64,000 nucleotides of DNA from Symbiodinium natans (lineage: Eukaryota > Sar > Dinophyceae > Suessiales > Symbiodiniaceae), in contig CAJNDS010002102.1 in NCBI GenBank assembly GCA_905221605.1, positions 38,501-102,500 on the forward strand, in the 5' to 3' direction. Numbering within the stretch: position 1 is the stretch's first letter; each line of letters starts with the position of its first letter. Both the position numbers and the translations under genes were made by a program. Below are positions 9,444 to 17,574 of the stretch, piece by piece. Below the pieces are notes generated by a model, which did not search any database, was not told where the DNA came from, and saw nothing but the letters and a program-made list of their open reading frames with translations.

Positions 9444-9737
9444 ATGGAAACGATTTATATTTCTGCTGGTATTTCTGCTGGAATGCTCTACGGCTATATA
9501 TGTGGAGAGCAGATGTTAAAATATATTCAAAGAGATGGATGCACGACGGGAACTATTATTAATTGTGTTTTTACTCCTTTTATGCCTATTATAGTTCCAT
9601 TAATATTTGGTGGTGATTATATATGTCAATGTGTAAAAAGAATCTTTTACGATAGAGCAGATGAAGAATTACCAAATAATCAAACAAGGTTTGAAGGCTT
9701 CCAAGAAAACAACAACAACACCGTTGAAAATATTTAA
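9444..9737 (+). CDS. Small membrane protein
   Basis: 97 residues with two hydrophobic segments, about 5-22 (I-S-A-G-I-S-A-G-M-L-Y-G-Y) and about 38-58 (I-I-N-C-V-F-T-P-F-M-P-I-I-V-P-L-I-F). A polar Asn-rich C-terminal tail follows. No family recognised. It could sit in an internal membrane or act on host membranes. Its CTACTTAAAG-type motif groups it with the polymerase rather than with capsid genes. It ends inside a perfect hairpin shared with the convergent gene. Confidence 0.7.
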   Translation: METIYISAGISAGMLYGYICGEQMLKYIQRDGCTTGTIINCVFTPFMPIIVPLIFGGDYICQCVKRIFYDRADEELPNNQTRFEGFQENNNNTVENI

Positions 9738-9767
9738 TAATATTATTCAATCATAATATTATTAAAT
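9732..9767. terminator. Perfect hairpin between convergent genes
   Basis: Arms 9732-9746 and 9753-9767 are exact 15-base complements (ATTTAATAATATTAT), loop TCAATC. They span the stop codons of both converging genes, which suggests a bidirectional transcription end signal. Confidence 0.7.
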
Positions 9768-9971
9768 CAACGAATACGAGCACAAGTTTATAGCAGGTAG
9801 TTTATAATAAATTTTGTCACTTTTTGTTTCTTCTAATTTTTCTACTCTTTCAATTACATCTTTTAAAGTATTAAATAGTAGAATATCTGTTCTTGTTTTT
9901 TCATTAATATCTAATTCTTTGATTTGTTGCATATTTTCAGTAGCACAAGATTTTGATGATTTAGAACCCAT
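9762..9971 (-). CDS. Small protein with myristoylation-like N-terminus
   Basis: 69 residues beginning M-G-S-K-S-S-K-S-C. Gly2 with Ser6 fits the N-myristoylation pattern, and Cys9 could be palmitoylated. A charged helix occupies about 15-55. This would place it on membranes. No family recognised. TCTA motif 13 nt upstream. It precedes, on the same strand and in the direction of transcription, nothing but the convergent membrane-protein gene. Confidence 0.6.
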   Translation of the reverse strand: MGSKSSKSCATENMQQIKELDINEKTRTDILLFNTLKDVIERVEKLEETKSDKIYYKLPAINLCSYSLI

Positions 9972-9984
9972 TATATATTAATTT

Positions 9985-9988
9985 TAGA
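9985..9988 (-). promoter_or_regulatory. TCTA motif before the gene ending at 9971
   Basis: Minus-strand GTTCTAAAATT, 13 nt upstream of the ATG. Confidence 0.6.
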
Positions 9989-9996
9989 ACTTAATT

Positions 9997-12324
9997 TTAT
10001 GCTTTTGTTTTTGGTTTTGCCTTTGCTTTTGGTGATGCTTCACCTTTTAGCTTCTTAACTTCCTTCTTTAAATCTTCAACTTCTTTTATCAAATGCTGTA
10101 ATGCTCCGTGTGTTATTACTGCTGTTTTACAATAATCAAGGCGTTTATGCCCTCTATTATCTGTTGTGAGTATACCGTCCCATTCTTTCGGTATTACACT
10201 CTGAACATCCTGAGCAATATAACCGATATGATTAACTTTATTTTTCTCTTCGTTTAAATGTGTAAAATTAAATGTTTTCGGTTTTACATATTTTATTATT
10301 TCATAACATTTCTTACTATCAATTTCTTTAATATTTTCTTTTAATGTAAAATCGGACGAATAACCGAAAGTGCCATCAATATAAACTCCTGATGGTGTTA
10401 TTTCCAAAACTTCATTACCTGCTCCGACACTACCGAAATAAAAGTAGTATTCACCACCTGCGTCGGTATTTAAAAACTGTATCTGGTCTACGGTGCTTAT
10501 TGTCTCTTGCGTTATTTCTAAATTATTCATCTTAACTTTGCCATCAGTTAATTGTATTTCGGGTGTGCTACTTTCCAATCCTATTGTCAAATTCATTTCT
10601 CCAGCAGTGTCTCCATTTCTGATATATAACTTATACTGAGTGTCCAATACTTCTTTTAATTCGCTACTATTTTGAAACATAAAGCGCCCCCAACTAACAA
10701 CATCTGCCTCGCCAACAATATTACCAATACTATTAAAGGTAAGATTATTAACGACCGGTCTGTTTAATGTAATTCCGTTAGTGTCGTTTAACTGTAATGC
10801 TATGGTTGAAGTTGTCGGGTCGGTTGTTCTATTTGATTGCAATGAAAAATTAATCTCTTCCGTTGATATTACATTCAATGAATTATTCGCGTCGGCTCGT
10901 TGAAATATTCTACCCGAATTATTAACATAAATATCACCATTAAATGTTGATGTGCTTTGAAACGATGCTGTGCTTCCAAAATTAGCATTACCACCCCCTA
11001 CATTTAGTTTATTTGCTCCTTGAATTGCTCCGATGCCTAAACTTAAACAATAAACACCGTTGCCATTAGCAGTATTCAATAAAAGTAATGAAGAACTGTC
11101 GTTGCTTGTGTTATAAGCATTAATACCGAACGAAATAAATTTTAAATACCCTTGTGCGTTTTTCACGCACATAACATTAGAAGCATCGGTTGTATCTTTG
11201 TAAAATGTAAGTCCTGAATTATTAGAAATATTATATTTTTCACCATAAAAGTTTAAATCATTTGATAAGTCTAAATTACCATCCACTTTTAAATTTTGTC
11301 TAACAATAGCACTATCAACAACATCCAAATTATAACCGCCTGTTAATGTTTCCGTTCCTGTATCTACTAATAATGAATGCGTTTTAACATACTGGTCAGC
11401 ATTATTATTTAAATTTAAAATCCTGCCTGTATCGCCAACTGAATTATAACAATCAATACTGTCATTGTTAAAAGTCATATAATTATCAGTATTTCTAACT
11501 GTAAATGATAAATTAGCATCTGCTGTATTTTCTACAACCAACCCACCTGTTGGTGTTTCTATTTTTCCAGACATTTTATAACCTGCATTATTATTAGTTA
11601 AATCAAGTTGTTTTATTGCATCGTCGGATGTATTATTACAAAATATCTTATCTCCTTGTAAAGTTATATAACTCGTAGCGTTCTTAAACTCTGCTAAAAC
11701 TTTATCACCTCCTCCGGTTTGATTGCTAAATAATAAACCTGCTACTGGCGAAATATTTATAGTTGAATTGTTTAATGTTAATCCACTATGAATAACGGTA
11801 GGGGCGCTACAATCAATAATAGGATTGGCACTAAATCGGTTTGTAAAATCACTTACTGGAACTCGTAAAGCAAGTAAATTATCTATTTCTGTGTCAGTGT
11901 AGCCACCACCACCACCTGCACCCGCTATTAATGTATCCACCTCGCCTTTATTGTAGAAATTTGTTGCTAATAATGTATTATTTTGATAATTAGTATTTAA
12001 ATTCGTATCTATTTGTGTAGATGTATAATAATTAGTGAAGGTCGTGTCTATTTCTGTTTTATTGTAAAATGTGCTCGTTAAGGTGGCGTTTGTTTGATAA
12101 TCAGTATCTAATAAGTGTGTTAAAGAACTGATATTATGAAAGTTTTGTAGTTGCTTTGTGTTTAAAACTGCTATGTCTGCTGTGTTTGTTGCTATGTTTG
12201 AAGAATTCGCGGTGTTGATGTCTACTAATTCTGTTTTTGTTGCGTATAGATCGCTTAAATCCGTTCCACTTACAACAATATTATCCGCTGTTAATGTGTT
12301 TGTATTATTGAGTGTCAAAGGCAT
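9997..12324 (-). CDS. Fibre/spike protein with C-terminal peptidase S74 chaperone
   Basis: 775 residues. The N-terminal 130 residues contain heptad-like Asn/Thr-rich sequence and repeated F-Y-N-K-T-E-I-D-T and Y-Y-T-S-T-Q-I-D-T modules, typical of trimeric fibres, then a glycine run. The middle (about 160-640) is beta-rich and low in charge, as in phage tail-spike shafts. From residue 656 comes S-S657-D-F-T-L-K662-E-N-I and later H-I-G-Y-I-A-Q-D-V, the signature of the S74 intramolecular chaperone (Ser-Lys dyad, here probably S657 and K662). S74 domains cut themselves off after trimer folding. The last 20 residues are an Ala-Lys-Pro tail. It is probably the receptor-binding spike of the virion. 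It lies next to the major capsid gene on the same strand. Confidence 0.88.
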   Translation of the reverse strand: MPLTLNNTNTLTADNIVVSGTDLSDLYATKTELVDINTANSSNIATNTADIAVLNTKQLQNFHNISSLTHLLDTDYQTNATLTSTFYNKTEIDTTFTNYYTSTQIDTNLNTNYQNNTLLATNFYNKGEVDTLIAGAGGGGGYTDTEIDNLLALRVPVSDFTNRFSANPIIDCSAPTVIHSGLTLNNSTINISPVAGLLFSNQTGGGDKVLAEFKNATSYITLQGDKIFCNNTSDDAIKQLDLTNNNAGYKMSGKIETPTGGLVVENTADANLSFTVRNTDNYMTFNNDSIDCYNSVGDTGRILNLNNNADQYVKTHSLLVDTGTETLTGGYNLDVVDSAIVRQNLKVDGNLDLSNDLNFYGEKYNISNNSGLTFYKDTTDASNVMCVKNAQGYLKFISFGINAYNTSNDSSSLLLLNTANGNGVYCLSLGIGAIQGANKLNVGGGNANFGSTASFQSTSTFNGDIYVNNSGRIFQRADANNSLNVISTEEINFSLQSNRTTDPTTSTIALQLNDTNGITLNRPVVNNLTFNSIGNIVGEADVVSWGRFMFQNSSELKEVLDTQYKLYIRNGDTAGEMNLTIGLESSTPEIQLTDGKVKMNNLEITQETISTVDQIQFLNTDAGGEYYFYFGSVGAGNEVLEITPSGVYIDGTFGYSSDFTLKENIKEIDSKKCYEIIKYVKPKTFNFTHLNEEKNKVNHIGYIAQDVQSVIPKEWDGILTTDNRGHKRLDYCKTAVITHGALQHLIKEVEDLKKEVKKLKGEASPKAKAKPKTKA

Positions 12325-12343
12325 TAGTTAATATTAATAAAAA

Positions 12344-12347
12344 TAGA
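12344..12347 (-). promoter_or_regulatory. TCTA motif before fibre gene
   Basis: Minus-strand TTATCTATTTTTATTAAT, 19 nt upstream of the ATG. Confidence 0.6.
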
Positions 12348-12377
12348 TAATTATTTTATTAATATTATTTCGTTTTT

Positions 12378-13811
12378 TTAATCAAAAACTTTCAGTCCCA
12401 AATCTTTTATTTCCAGTATCTGTTCTGATAATAGCGTGATATAAACATTGTCAGGCATATCGGCAGAATTAATTGTAGCATTTGCTGGTTTTACTCTCAA
12501 TAGCATGTGTTGTCCTGCTCTTGTATTAATTCCTGTATAACTACTGTCGGGCACTTTTTCAAAACTGAAAGCAAAGATAAACTGTCGGTCTCTATATTGT
12601 TTAAAATCAATTGGTAAAGAATGTTGATGAAACATTGGTAAGTTCAATGCTTTTCGTAAATGATAGAATGCTTCGGTCATTGAATTACAAGGGTATTCAG
12701 GATATAATTTAGAACCTAATTGAATTTGAAATTGAAGGTCAAAGTCAGCGTCATACATTCCCTCATCTACCTCGCTTGATGCTTGATGAGGATGATAAAA
12801 TCTACAAAATTCCTTGTCGCAGTATTCATAACCTATACTTGGATTACCTGACTTGTAGAATGTAATGAATGATGCTACTAATTTAGATACTGAACGAATA
12901 ACTTGAACGCTAATATCGGTTAATCCTGCTACTGTTTGTGATTGAGTAATATAAGTTGTATATGTAATGGGTAATCCTTTTCCTTCTAAAAGATGCTTAA
13001 CATATTCATTATTTAAATTATTATCTAAAGTGCAAACATCACAAACAACACGAGCGTTGTTAATTTCCCAATCAATGCTTGTATTTGTAAAATTAGCACC
13101 AGGTGTTGCCACAGTATCAACATCGGTAGTAAACCTATTTCCAATATCAGTATTAGAGGTGTCGTCTCTATAGTCAATGATACAATCAGTAGCATTCGTT
13201 ACTAATTCTAATTCAATTGTTAGGTTGCCCATATATTTTAGAGGTAAATATTTAAATTGAGAGAAGAGACCACATAATGGTTTAAATCCTACCGTCATTT
13301 TATCCTTAAAACCTAAGCAATTAACACCATTGACTTCGGGGATTAATTCAGAACCAACATTATTAACTAATGTCTTAACTTCGTCATCATATCTATAACC
13401 GAAACCTTCATTTGCTTCATCTTTTCGTGCTCCTTGCGACATCATTTTAGAGAACATATGATGCACTCGGTTATAATTATCAAAGTCTTCTACTACTTGA
13501 TTTCCAGCAATAATTCGCATTCTTCGGAAAAAGCAATAAGGCGGCGATAAAGGACGAAGCTTTTTGTTATACGCTCCAATGTCTAAATTTTGTAATGTAA
13601 AGAAAATTCTTACTGATTGTGGGTCTAACCAAGTATTATCTTCACCGTTTAATGAAAATGTTAATACACGATTTCCGCTGTTGCTTTTGTAAATATTACT
13701 ACCATTTGGCCAGAATGATACACTGCGTCTATCTTGAATGTAAGAACTACCTTTGTTTAATTTAAATGGGAGGTTGTCAATTAAAATATCCTCAGGGCTA
13801 AAAGTTTCCAT
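12378..13811 (-). CDS. Major capsid protein, double jelly-roll
   Basis: 477 residues. The sequence has the layout of Polinton-like virus and adintovirus major capsid proteins. An early stretch (residues about 60-75) contains W-L-D-P-Q-S-V-R-I-F-F-T-L. It is followed by S-P-P-Y-C-F-F-R-R-M-R-I-I-A-G-N and V-V-E-D-F-D-N-Y-N-R-V-H, where the first jelly roll begins. The second half has the Y-P-E-Y-P-C-N-S-M-T-E-A-F-Y-H-L-R-K region and a C-terminal strand-rich end. Such proteins form the pseudo-hexameric trimers of icosahedral capsids. Assignment rests on family resemblance and on neighbours (minor capsid protein, ATPase, fibre). Frame intact. TCTA motif upstream. Confidence 0.88.
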   Translation of the reverse strand: METFSPEDILIDNLPFKLNKGSSYIQDRRSVSFWPNGSNIYKSNSGNRVLTFSLNGEDNTWLDPQSVRIFFTLQNLDIGAYNKKLRPLSPPYCFFRRMRIIAGNQVVEDFDNYNRVHHMFSKMMSQGARKDEANEGFGYRYDDEVKTLVNNVGSELIPEVNGVNCLGFKDKMTVGFKPLCGLFSQFKYLPLKYMGNLTIELELVTNATDCIIDYRDDTSNTDIGNRFTTDVDTVATPGANFTNTSIDWEINNARVVCDVCTLDNNLNNEYVKHLLEGKGLPITYTTYITQSQTVAGLTDISVQVIRSVSKLVASFITFYKSGNPSIGYEYCDKEFCRFYHPHQASSEVDEGMYDADFDLQFQIQLGSKLYPEYPCNSMTEAFYHLRKALNLPMFHQHSLPIDFKQYRDRQFIFAFSFEKVPDSSYTGINTRAGQHMLLRVKPANATINSADMPDNVYITLLSEQILEIKDLGLKVFD

Positions 13812-13828
13812 CTATATATAAACTAACA

Positions 13829-13832
13829 TAGA
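13829..13832 (-). promoter_or_regulatory. TCTA motif before major capsid gene
   Basis: Minus-strand AATTATCTATGTTAG, 17 nt upstream of the ATG. Confidence 0.65.
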
Positions 13833-13863
13833 TAATTTAACTAAATATAATTTAAACTTATAT

Positions 13864-14058
13864 TTAATCAAATAATTTAAAATTATATGAATTTTCTTTA
13901 CTATTGTTTTTCTTTTTGTTTTTAACTTCTTTAACTGTTTCATCTACTTCATTATTTTCAACCAATTTTCGTATCTCTTCGTAAGCATTTTGTTTAAATT
14001 TCTTATCCTTCTTCGGTTTCTCCATTTGTTCGTATGTTGTCGCTTTCTTATGAAACAT
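13864..14058 (-). CDS. Small Lys-rich protein, unknown
   Basis: 64 residues, about a quarter lysine, with no hydrophobic segment and a low-complexity K-K-K-N-N stretch near the end. It sits between the capsid and lipase-like genes on the same strand and has TCTA 13 nt upstream. That is compatible with a small virion or DNA-binding protein. Nothing more can be said. Confidence 0.55.
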   Translation of the reverse strand: MFHKKATTYEQMEKPKKDKKFKQNAYEEIRKLVENNEVDETVKEVKNKKKNNSKENSYNFKLFD

Positions 14059-14071
14059 TATTAAAATATTT

Positions 14072-14075
14072 TAGA
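14072..14075 (-). promoter_or_regulatory. TCTA motif before the gene ending at 14058
   Basis: Minus-strand AATATCTAAAATATT, 13 nt upstream of the ATG. Confidence 0.6.
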
Positions 14076-14126
14076 TATTAAATTGTTAATTAAATCAGTT
14101 TCACTTATTAATTAAGAGCTTAACTT

Positions 14127-14768
14127 TCAGTTAAACTGTTGCATAAACTCTTCTTCTGTTAATGGTAAATTACCTGCTGTATTATGAACATTGCCTATGT
14201 CTTGATATGAATGATTTTGTAATGCATCTAATGTTCCTCTATTTAATGTTATACTACCTTTATCAAACATACTAACAACATCTCCGGCTTTTCTTATTCT
14301 TAGGTTTGTTCCTGTGTCTTCTGGTCGTTGTCCTGAAACAAAAGGAGAACCATAACTACGACTACGAAATATATTTCCATAATCATTATTTATTTGTTGA
14401 CCCACTGCTGAACCTAAACTATGGCTAATAATATCAGTAATGCCTGTAAGTTTTTTACCATCTACTTCAATAGAACCATCTTTAAGGAATTTATCAACAT
14501 CTTTATATCTTTTCGTGTTTTGTGTTTTATATAAAGGTAATTTTAAATCATCATAAACATCTCTACCGCTTTTAGTTCCGGCTATGTATAAAATAGAACC
14601 ATTTTGATAAATACCTTCAGGATTTTCATACGCTAAGTTAAGTCCTTGCGTGTCTGTTAGGAATGTTTCAGTTCCTGCTAATTCGTCTCTAACTTCATTA
14701 TGTAATTTGTTTCTTGTGTTAGGTGCTTTATATAAAACACCTTCATTTTTACGCTTGTGTTTATGCAT
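14127..14768 (-). CDS. Class-3-lipase-like alpha/beta hydrolase
   Basis: 213 residues. I-I-S-H116-S117-L-G holds the nucleophile elbow, with Ser in place of the first Gly of the usual G-H-S-L-G. It is preceded by Y-I-A-G-T-K-S-G-R-D (60-69) and followed by Y-G-S-P-F-V-S-G, a typical post-elbow strand. A-G-D163-V-V-S and N-H186-S-Y supply the likely Asp and His of the triad. Lipid-cleaving enzymes occur in several DNA viruses, including Polinton-like viruses, where they are thought to help membrane passage during entry. The protein lacks a clear signal peptide. It is divergent from the minor capsid gene, so a virion location is plausible but inferred. Confidence 0.8.
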   Translation of the reverse strand: MHKHKRKNEGVLYKAPNTRNKLHNEVRDELAGTETFLTDTQGLNLAYENPEGIYQNGSILYIAGTKSGRDVYDDLKLPLYKTQNTKRYKDVDKFLKDGSIEVDGKKLTGITDIISHSLGSAVGQQINNDYGNIFRSRSYGSPFVSGQRPEDTGTNLRIRKAGDVVSMFDKGSITLNRGTLDALQNHSYQDIGNVHNTAGNLPLTEEEFMQQFN

Positions 14769-14771
14769 TAT

Positions 14772-14833
14772 AAAATGTTTGATAAATTATTTACAATAAT
14801 TTATCAAATATTTTATTAAATTATTGTAAATAA
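14772..14833. promoter_or_regulatory. Overlapping alternative hairpins in a divergent promoter region
   Basis: Stem 1: 14772-14790 with 14796-14814, 18 of 19 bases paired. Stem 2: 14787-14802 with 14818-14833, 16 of 16 paired. The two share sequence and cannot form together. They lie between divergent lipase-like and minor capsid genes, neither of which has TCTA close to its start. Confidence 0.6.
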
Positions 14834-14876
14834 ATTAACAAAATAACTTATAAATTAATTTATCAACTAATTAATA

Positions 14877-15713
14877 ATGCTTAAGTTCAAGAAGGTTTAT
14901 ATTGATAGTTATTATAAAGTGGGTGGCACTCCATCCAATTTTACAATTGATTTACCTGAAACAGTCCAGCTTGAAGATAATATGCTATGTCAAATACACG
15001 AGGTCAGCATTCCTCATTCGTGGTATTCAATAAACAGCACAAATAATAATTTATATTTTATGCATCAGGTTATGCCCCCAGGTGTCATCGCAGGTATAAC
15101 TTATCGTAAAATAACTATTCCAGAAGGCAACTACACAGCGGTTGATTTAGCGCAAACAATACAAATCGCACTTAACCTTTTAGTAGATACGGTAGATAGA
15201 CCCAATACATACTCTTTAAGTTATAATACATCAACTAACAGATATACTTTCTCTTCTAATTATGCCACTGCTATTTTTGTTGTCTTAACTGATGGAGAAA
15301 TAGCACCATTAGCTGGTAGTTTTAGCGACCCCGTTGATGTTAATAATTTAAATTCAATCAACCAAGTATTAGGTAATACTACACCTGCCACGGACGCTTA
15401 TACGAATGTATCACCTTTCACAACAAATTTTATAGACTTAGTCCCCTTTAAGAATTTATATTTACATTGTAATGAAATTAGCAACTACAACCAATTAACA
15501 GTCGCGGGTAATTCTTCAATAATTAAGAAAATAAATGTATCAGTCCCCTATCTCGGGGTAATTAATGACAATGAGCTTAGCAGTGTTGATTATATTGATG
15601 TCAGTTCCAAGTTATTAAGAAGATTAAATTTTAGATTAACTAACCATCTTAACCAAGTTGTAAATTTAAACGGGGTGGATATATCCTTTACTCTTACATT
15701 TTTTAGGGGATAA
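14877..15713 (+). CDS. Minor capsid protein (penton, single jelly-roll)
   Basis: 278 residues. The N-terminal block (K-V-Y-I-D-S-Y-Y-K-V-G-G, then F-T-I-D-L-P-E-T-V-Q-L, then I-H-E-V-S-I-P-H-S-W-Y-S-I) is the hallmark start of penton proteins of Polinton-like viruses. The C-terminus ends in alternating beta-strand residues, V-D-I-S-F-T-L-T-F-F. Penton proteins occupy the five-fold vertices and usually carry the receptor-binding fibre. Intact frame. It is the first of a rightward run of virion-type genes. Confidence 0.85.
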   Translation: MLKFKKVYIDSYYKVGGTPSNFTIDLPETVQLEDNMLCQIHEVSIPHSWYSINSTNNNLYFMHQVMPPGVIAGITYRKITIPEGNYTAVDLAQTIQIALNLLVDTVDRPNTYSLSYNTSTNRYTFSSNYATAIFVVLTDGEIAPLAGSFSDPVDVNNLNSINQVLGNTTPATDAYTNVSPFTTNFIDLVPFKNLYLHCNEISNYNQLTVAGNSSIIKKINVSVPYLGVINDNELSSVDYIDVSSKLLRRLNFRLTNHLNQVVNLNGVDISFTLTFFRG

Positions 15714-15752
15714 TAAATATCTAATTAGAAAAATATATACTATAGTAATTTA

Positions 15753-16384
15753 ATGAGTGGTGAGGAGGTTGAAGAGGTTAAAAATGAAGAAGCTACTGAA
15801 ATAGATAATACTGAAGTTATTGAAGAAACCAACGAAGAAGCAACTAAACAAGAAGAAGTAAAAACTGAAGTAAACGAGGAGGCAAAACCAAAAGCAAAAG
15901 CAACACCAAAGAAATTAGCAAGAACAGTTAAAGTAGTGGAGTTAGTTGAGTGTGAGGCTTGTAATAAAAAAATGTTGCCTAAATCGTTAAAGAACACACA
16001 TCCGCATTATTGTAAGGGGCAACCAACCGAAACATTACCAGTAAATAAACAGAAGGCAAGTTATGGTTCAAAAGTGGAGAGAAACTGAGAAAAGAAATTG
16101 AAGAAGAAATGAAGAAGAAATACGCTTCCAATGGAAGCTTGGGAGGCTCTGCCTCATACGAGAACAAAGAAAATGATAAAAACTAACAAAATGTAAAGAA
16201 TGAAGTAGTTAATTATTCCGAACCTATTGAAGTGAAAACAAGAGCAAAGCCTATTAGAATGGAAGAAGCGTCAAGGCAACCAACCGCAAGAGAATTATTA
16301 GAAGCATCTTATAATGAAATAAGAAGAGCAAAGAGAGAGGCACACATTGAAAAAATCAACGGCTTTAAATCTAAAATGTTTTAA
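15753..16384 (+). pseudogene. Acidic Zn-finger protein gene, frameshift and internal stop
   Basis: The ATG at 15753 opens 111 residues. The N-terminal 45 are Glu-rich, followed by an Ala-Lys-Pro stretch like the tail of the fibre protein, then a C67-x2-C70-x12-H83-x3-C87 zinc motif. The frame stops at 16088, but from about 16080 another frame continues with E-I-E-E-E-M-K-K-K. It crosses a TAA at 16184 and goes on to 16384, ending in S-R-Q-P-T-A-R-E-L-L-E-A-S and a Lys/Arg helix. I infer one former gene of about 200 codons with one indel and one stop. Two separate small genes are the alternative. TCTA lies about 30 nt upstream. Confidence 0.6.
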
Positions 16385-16403
16385 TTATTAATAATATTTT
16401 TAA

Positions 16404-16407
16404 TCTA
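16404..16407 (+). promoter_or_regulatory. TCTA motif before the gene at 16420
   Basis: TTTAATCTAATATTATT, 12 nt before the ATG. Confidence 0.6.
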
Positions 16408-16419
16408 ATATTATTAATA

Positions 16420-16741
16420 ATGAGTATGTTTAAGAGCAAACCTGAATTTAAAAGAATGCCACAGGTTCAACAATACTATGACATTGACGATACTTTCGGA
16501 GTAGCCAAGTAGGAGAAAGCAAATTGAAGATATGAAATTAAGAATTGAAGAAGCGGAGAACAGAGGCAAAAATGTAAGGTTGAGAAACGATTGGTTGCAA
16601 CATCAAAAGAAGAGCATATATCAGGGACAGCTTGATGATATTAACAGACAGTTAGAGCGACCGATGATGCCAGTAAGAACAAAAGAAGAGCTACTTAAGA
16701 AACAAAAAGAATTAAAAAATATAATGGCAGAAATAAATTAA
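16420..16741 (+). pseudogene. Small coiled-coil protein gene with one frameshift
   Basis: The ATG at 16420 opens M-S-M-F-K-S-K-P-E-F-K and stops at 16510-16512. The adjacent frame continues from about 16511 with R-R-K-Q-I-E-D-M-K-L-R-I-E-E-A-E-N and runs to 16741, ending K-N-I-M-A-E-I-N. Composition and the strong promoter position favour one gene of about 106 codons with a single-base loss near 16505-16512. The second part is a charged coiled coil. Function unknown. It is the second broken gene in a row. Confidence 0.6.
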
Positions 16742-16743
16742 AA

Positions 16744-16747
16744 TCTA
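16744..16747 (+). promoter_or_regulatory. TCTA motif before the gene at 16761
   Basis: AAATCTAATATAC, 13 nt before the ATG. Confidence 0.6.
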
Positions 16748-16760
16748 ATATACATTATAT

Positions 16761-17555
16761 ATGATTAAAACATTGAAATCGGAATTAAAACTGAGACCGA
16801 CCTACGACGAAATGATAGGAATGATTGAAGCACAAGGAGACCCTAACCGACCATCCATTGAAAATGTAATAGATAGAAGAGCAACTTTATTTAGAAATAA
16901 TCAATTCGGAAGCCAATTAGATAATATTGATTTTTTAGGATTGAAGAAGCAAGAGGAAGACAGAGCAAAAGAAGATGTAAGGAGAGCACAACTAAGACAA
17001 GCAGGGATACAGGCGGGGACATCATCAGGGTTAGTATCAGTTAATTCAAGTGATTTTTCAACACCTTTAGAAAACTACGCTATGGATGAAGAGGATGATG
17101 AATATGAAAGAGCAAATAACGAAATATCAAGAATTCGGACAGTATTTGAAAGAGAAATAGAAAGACAACGAGAAGCACAACAAGCTTCAGCATCATCAGC
17201 AAGAAGTGATTTAGATGAAGCACATAGACAATCATTACCCGCTGGAGTTGAATTTCACAGAATGGATACTGATGATGAAGATGATGGCGAAAAAGAAGCA
17301 CCTATGGACATTCCAAAAGGAATTAGGGGAATTAGGAAGGATAATGATATTACAGATATTCCAGAAGAAGTTAAGATTGGTCAGCCATCAAAAAGAATTA
17401 AAGGCAAACAAACACCAACTACAGAAATACAACCTGCGTCAAGTTCATCGTCAAGCACAGCAAGAGATATTGTTGTAGCCGGAGCAAGAGCAGGTGTTGA
17501 AACATTAGCAAAAGCAGGAGCAACAGCATTAGCAAAATCATTTTTACCAGTATAA
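16761..17555 (+). CDS. Virion-type protein with LRPTY motif and hydrophobic Ala-rich tail
   Basis: 264 residues. The N-terminus has L-K-L-R-P-T-Y-D-E-M-I, a motif repeated at the start of the next protein. The middle is charged and coil-prone (E-D-D-E-Y-E-R-A-N-N and R-E-I-E-R-Q-R-E). The end, after a Ser run, is I-V-V-A-G-A-R-A-G-V-E-T-L-A-K-A-G-A-T-A, an amphipathic or membrane-active-looking helix. A shape like this recalls internal capsid proteins that disrupt membranes, but I see no true homology. TCTA upstream and its place after the minor capsid gene suggest a late role. Confidence 0.65.
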   Translation: MIKTLKSELKLRPTYDEMIGMIEAQGDPNRPSIENVIDRRATLFRNNQFGSQLDNIDFLGLKKQEEDRAKEDVRRAQLRQAGIQAGTSSGLVSVNSSDFSTPLENYAMDEEDDEYERANNEISRIRTVFEREIERQREAQQASASSARSDLDEAHRQSLPAGVEFHRMDTDDEDDGEKEAPMDIPKGIRGIRKDNDITDIPEEVKIGQPSKRIKGKQTPTTEIQPASSSSSSTARDIVVAGARAGVETLAKAGATALAKSFLPV

Positions 17556-17574
17556 AATATCAATATATAATATA

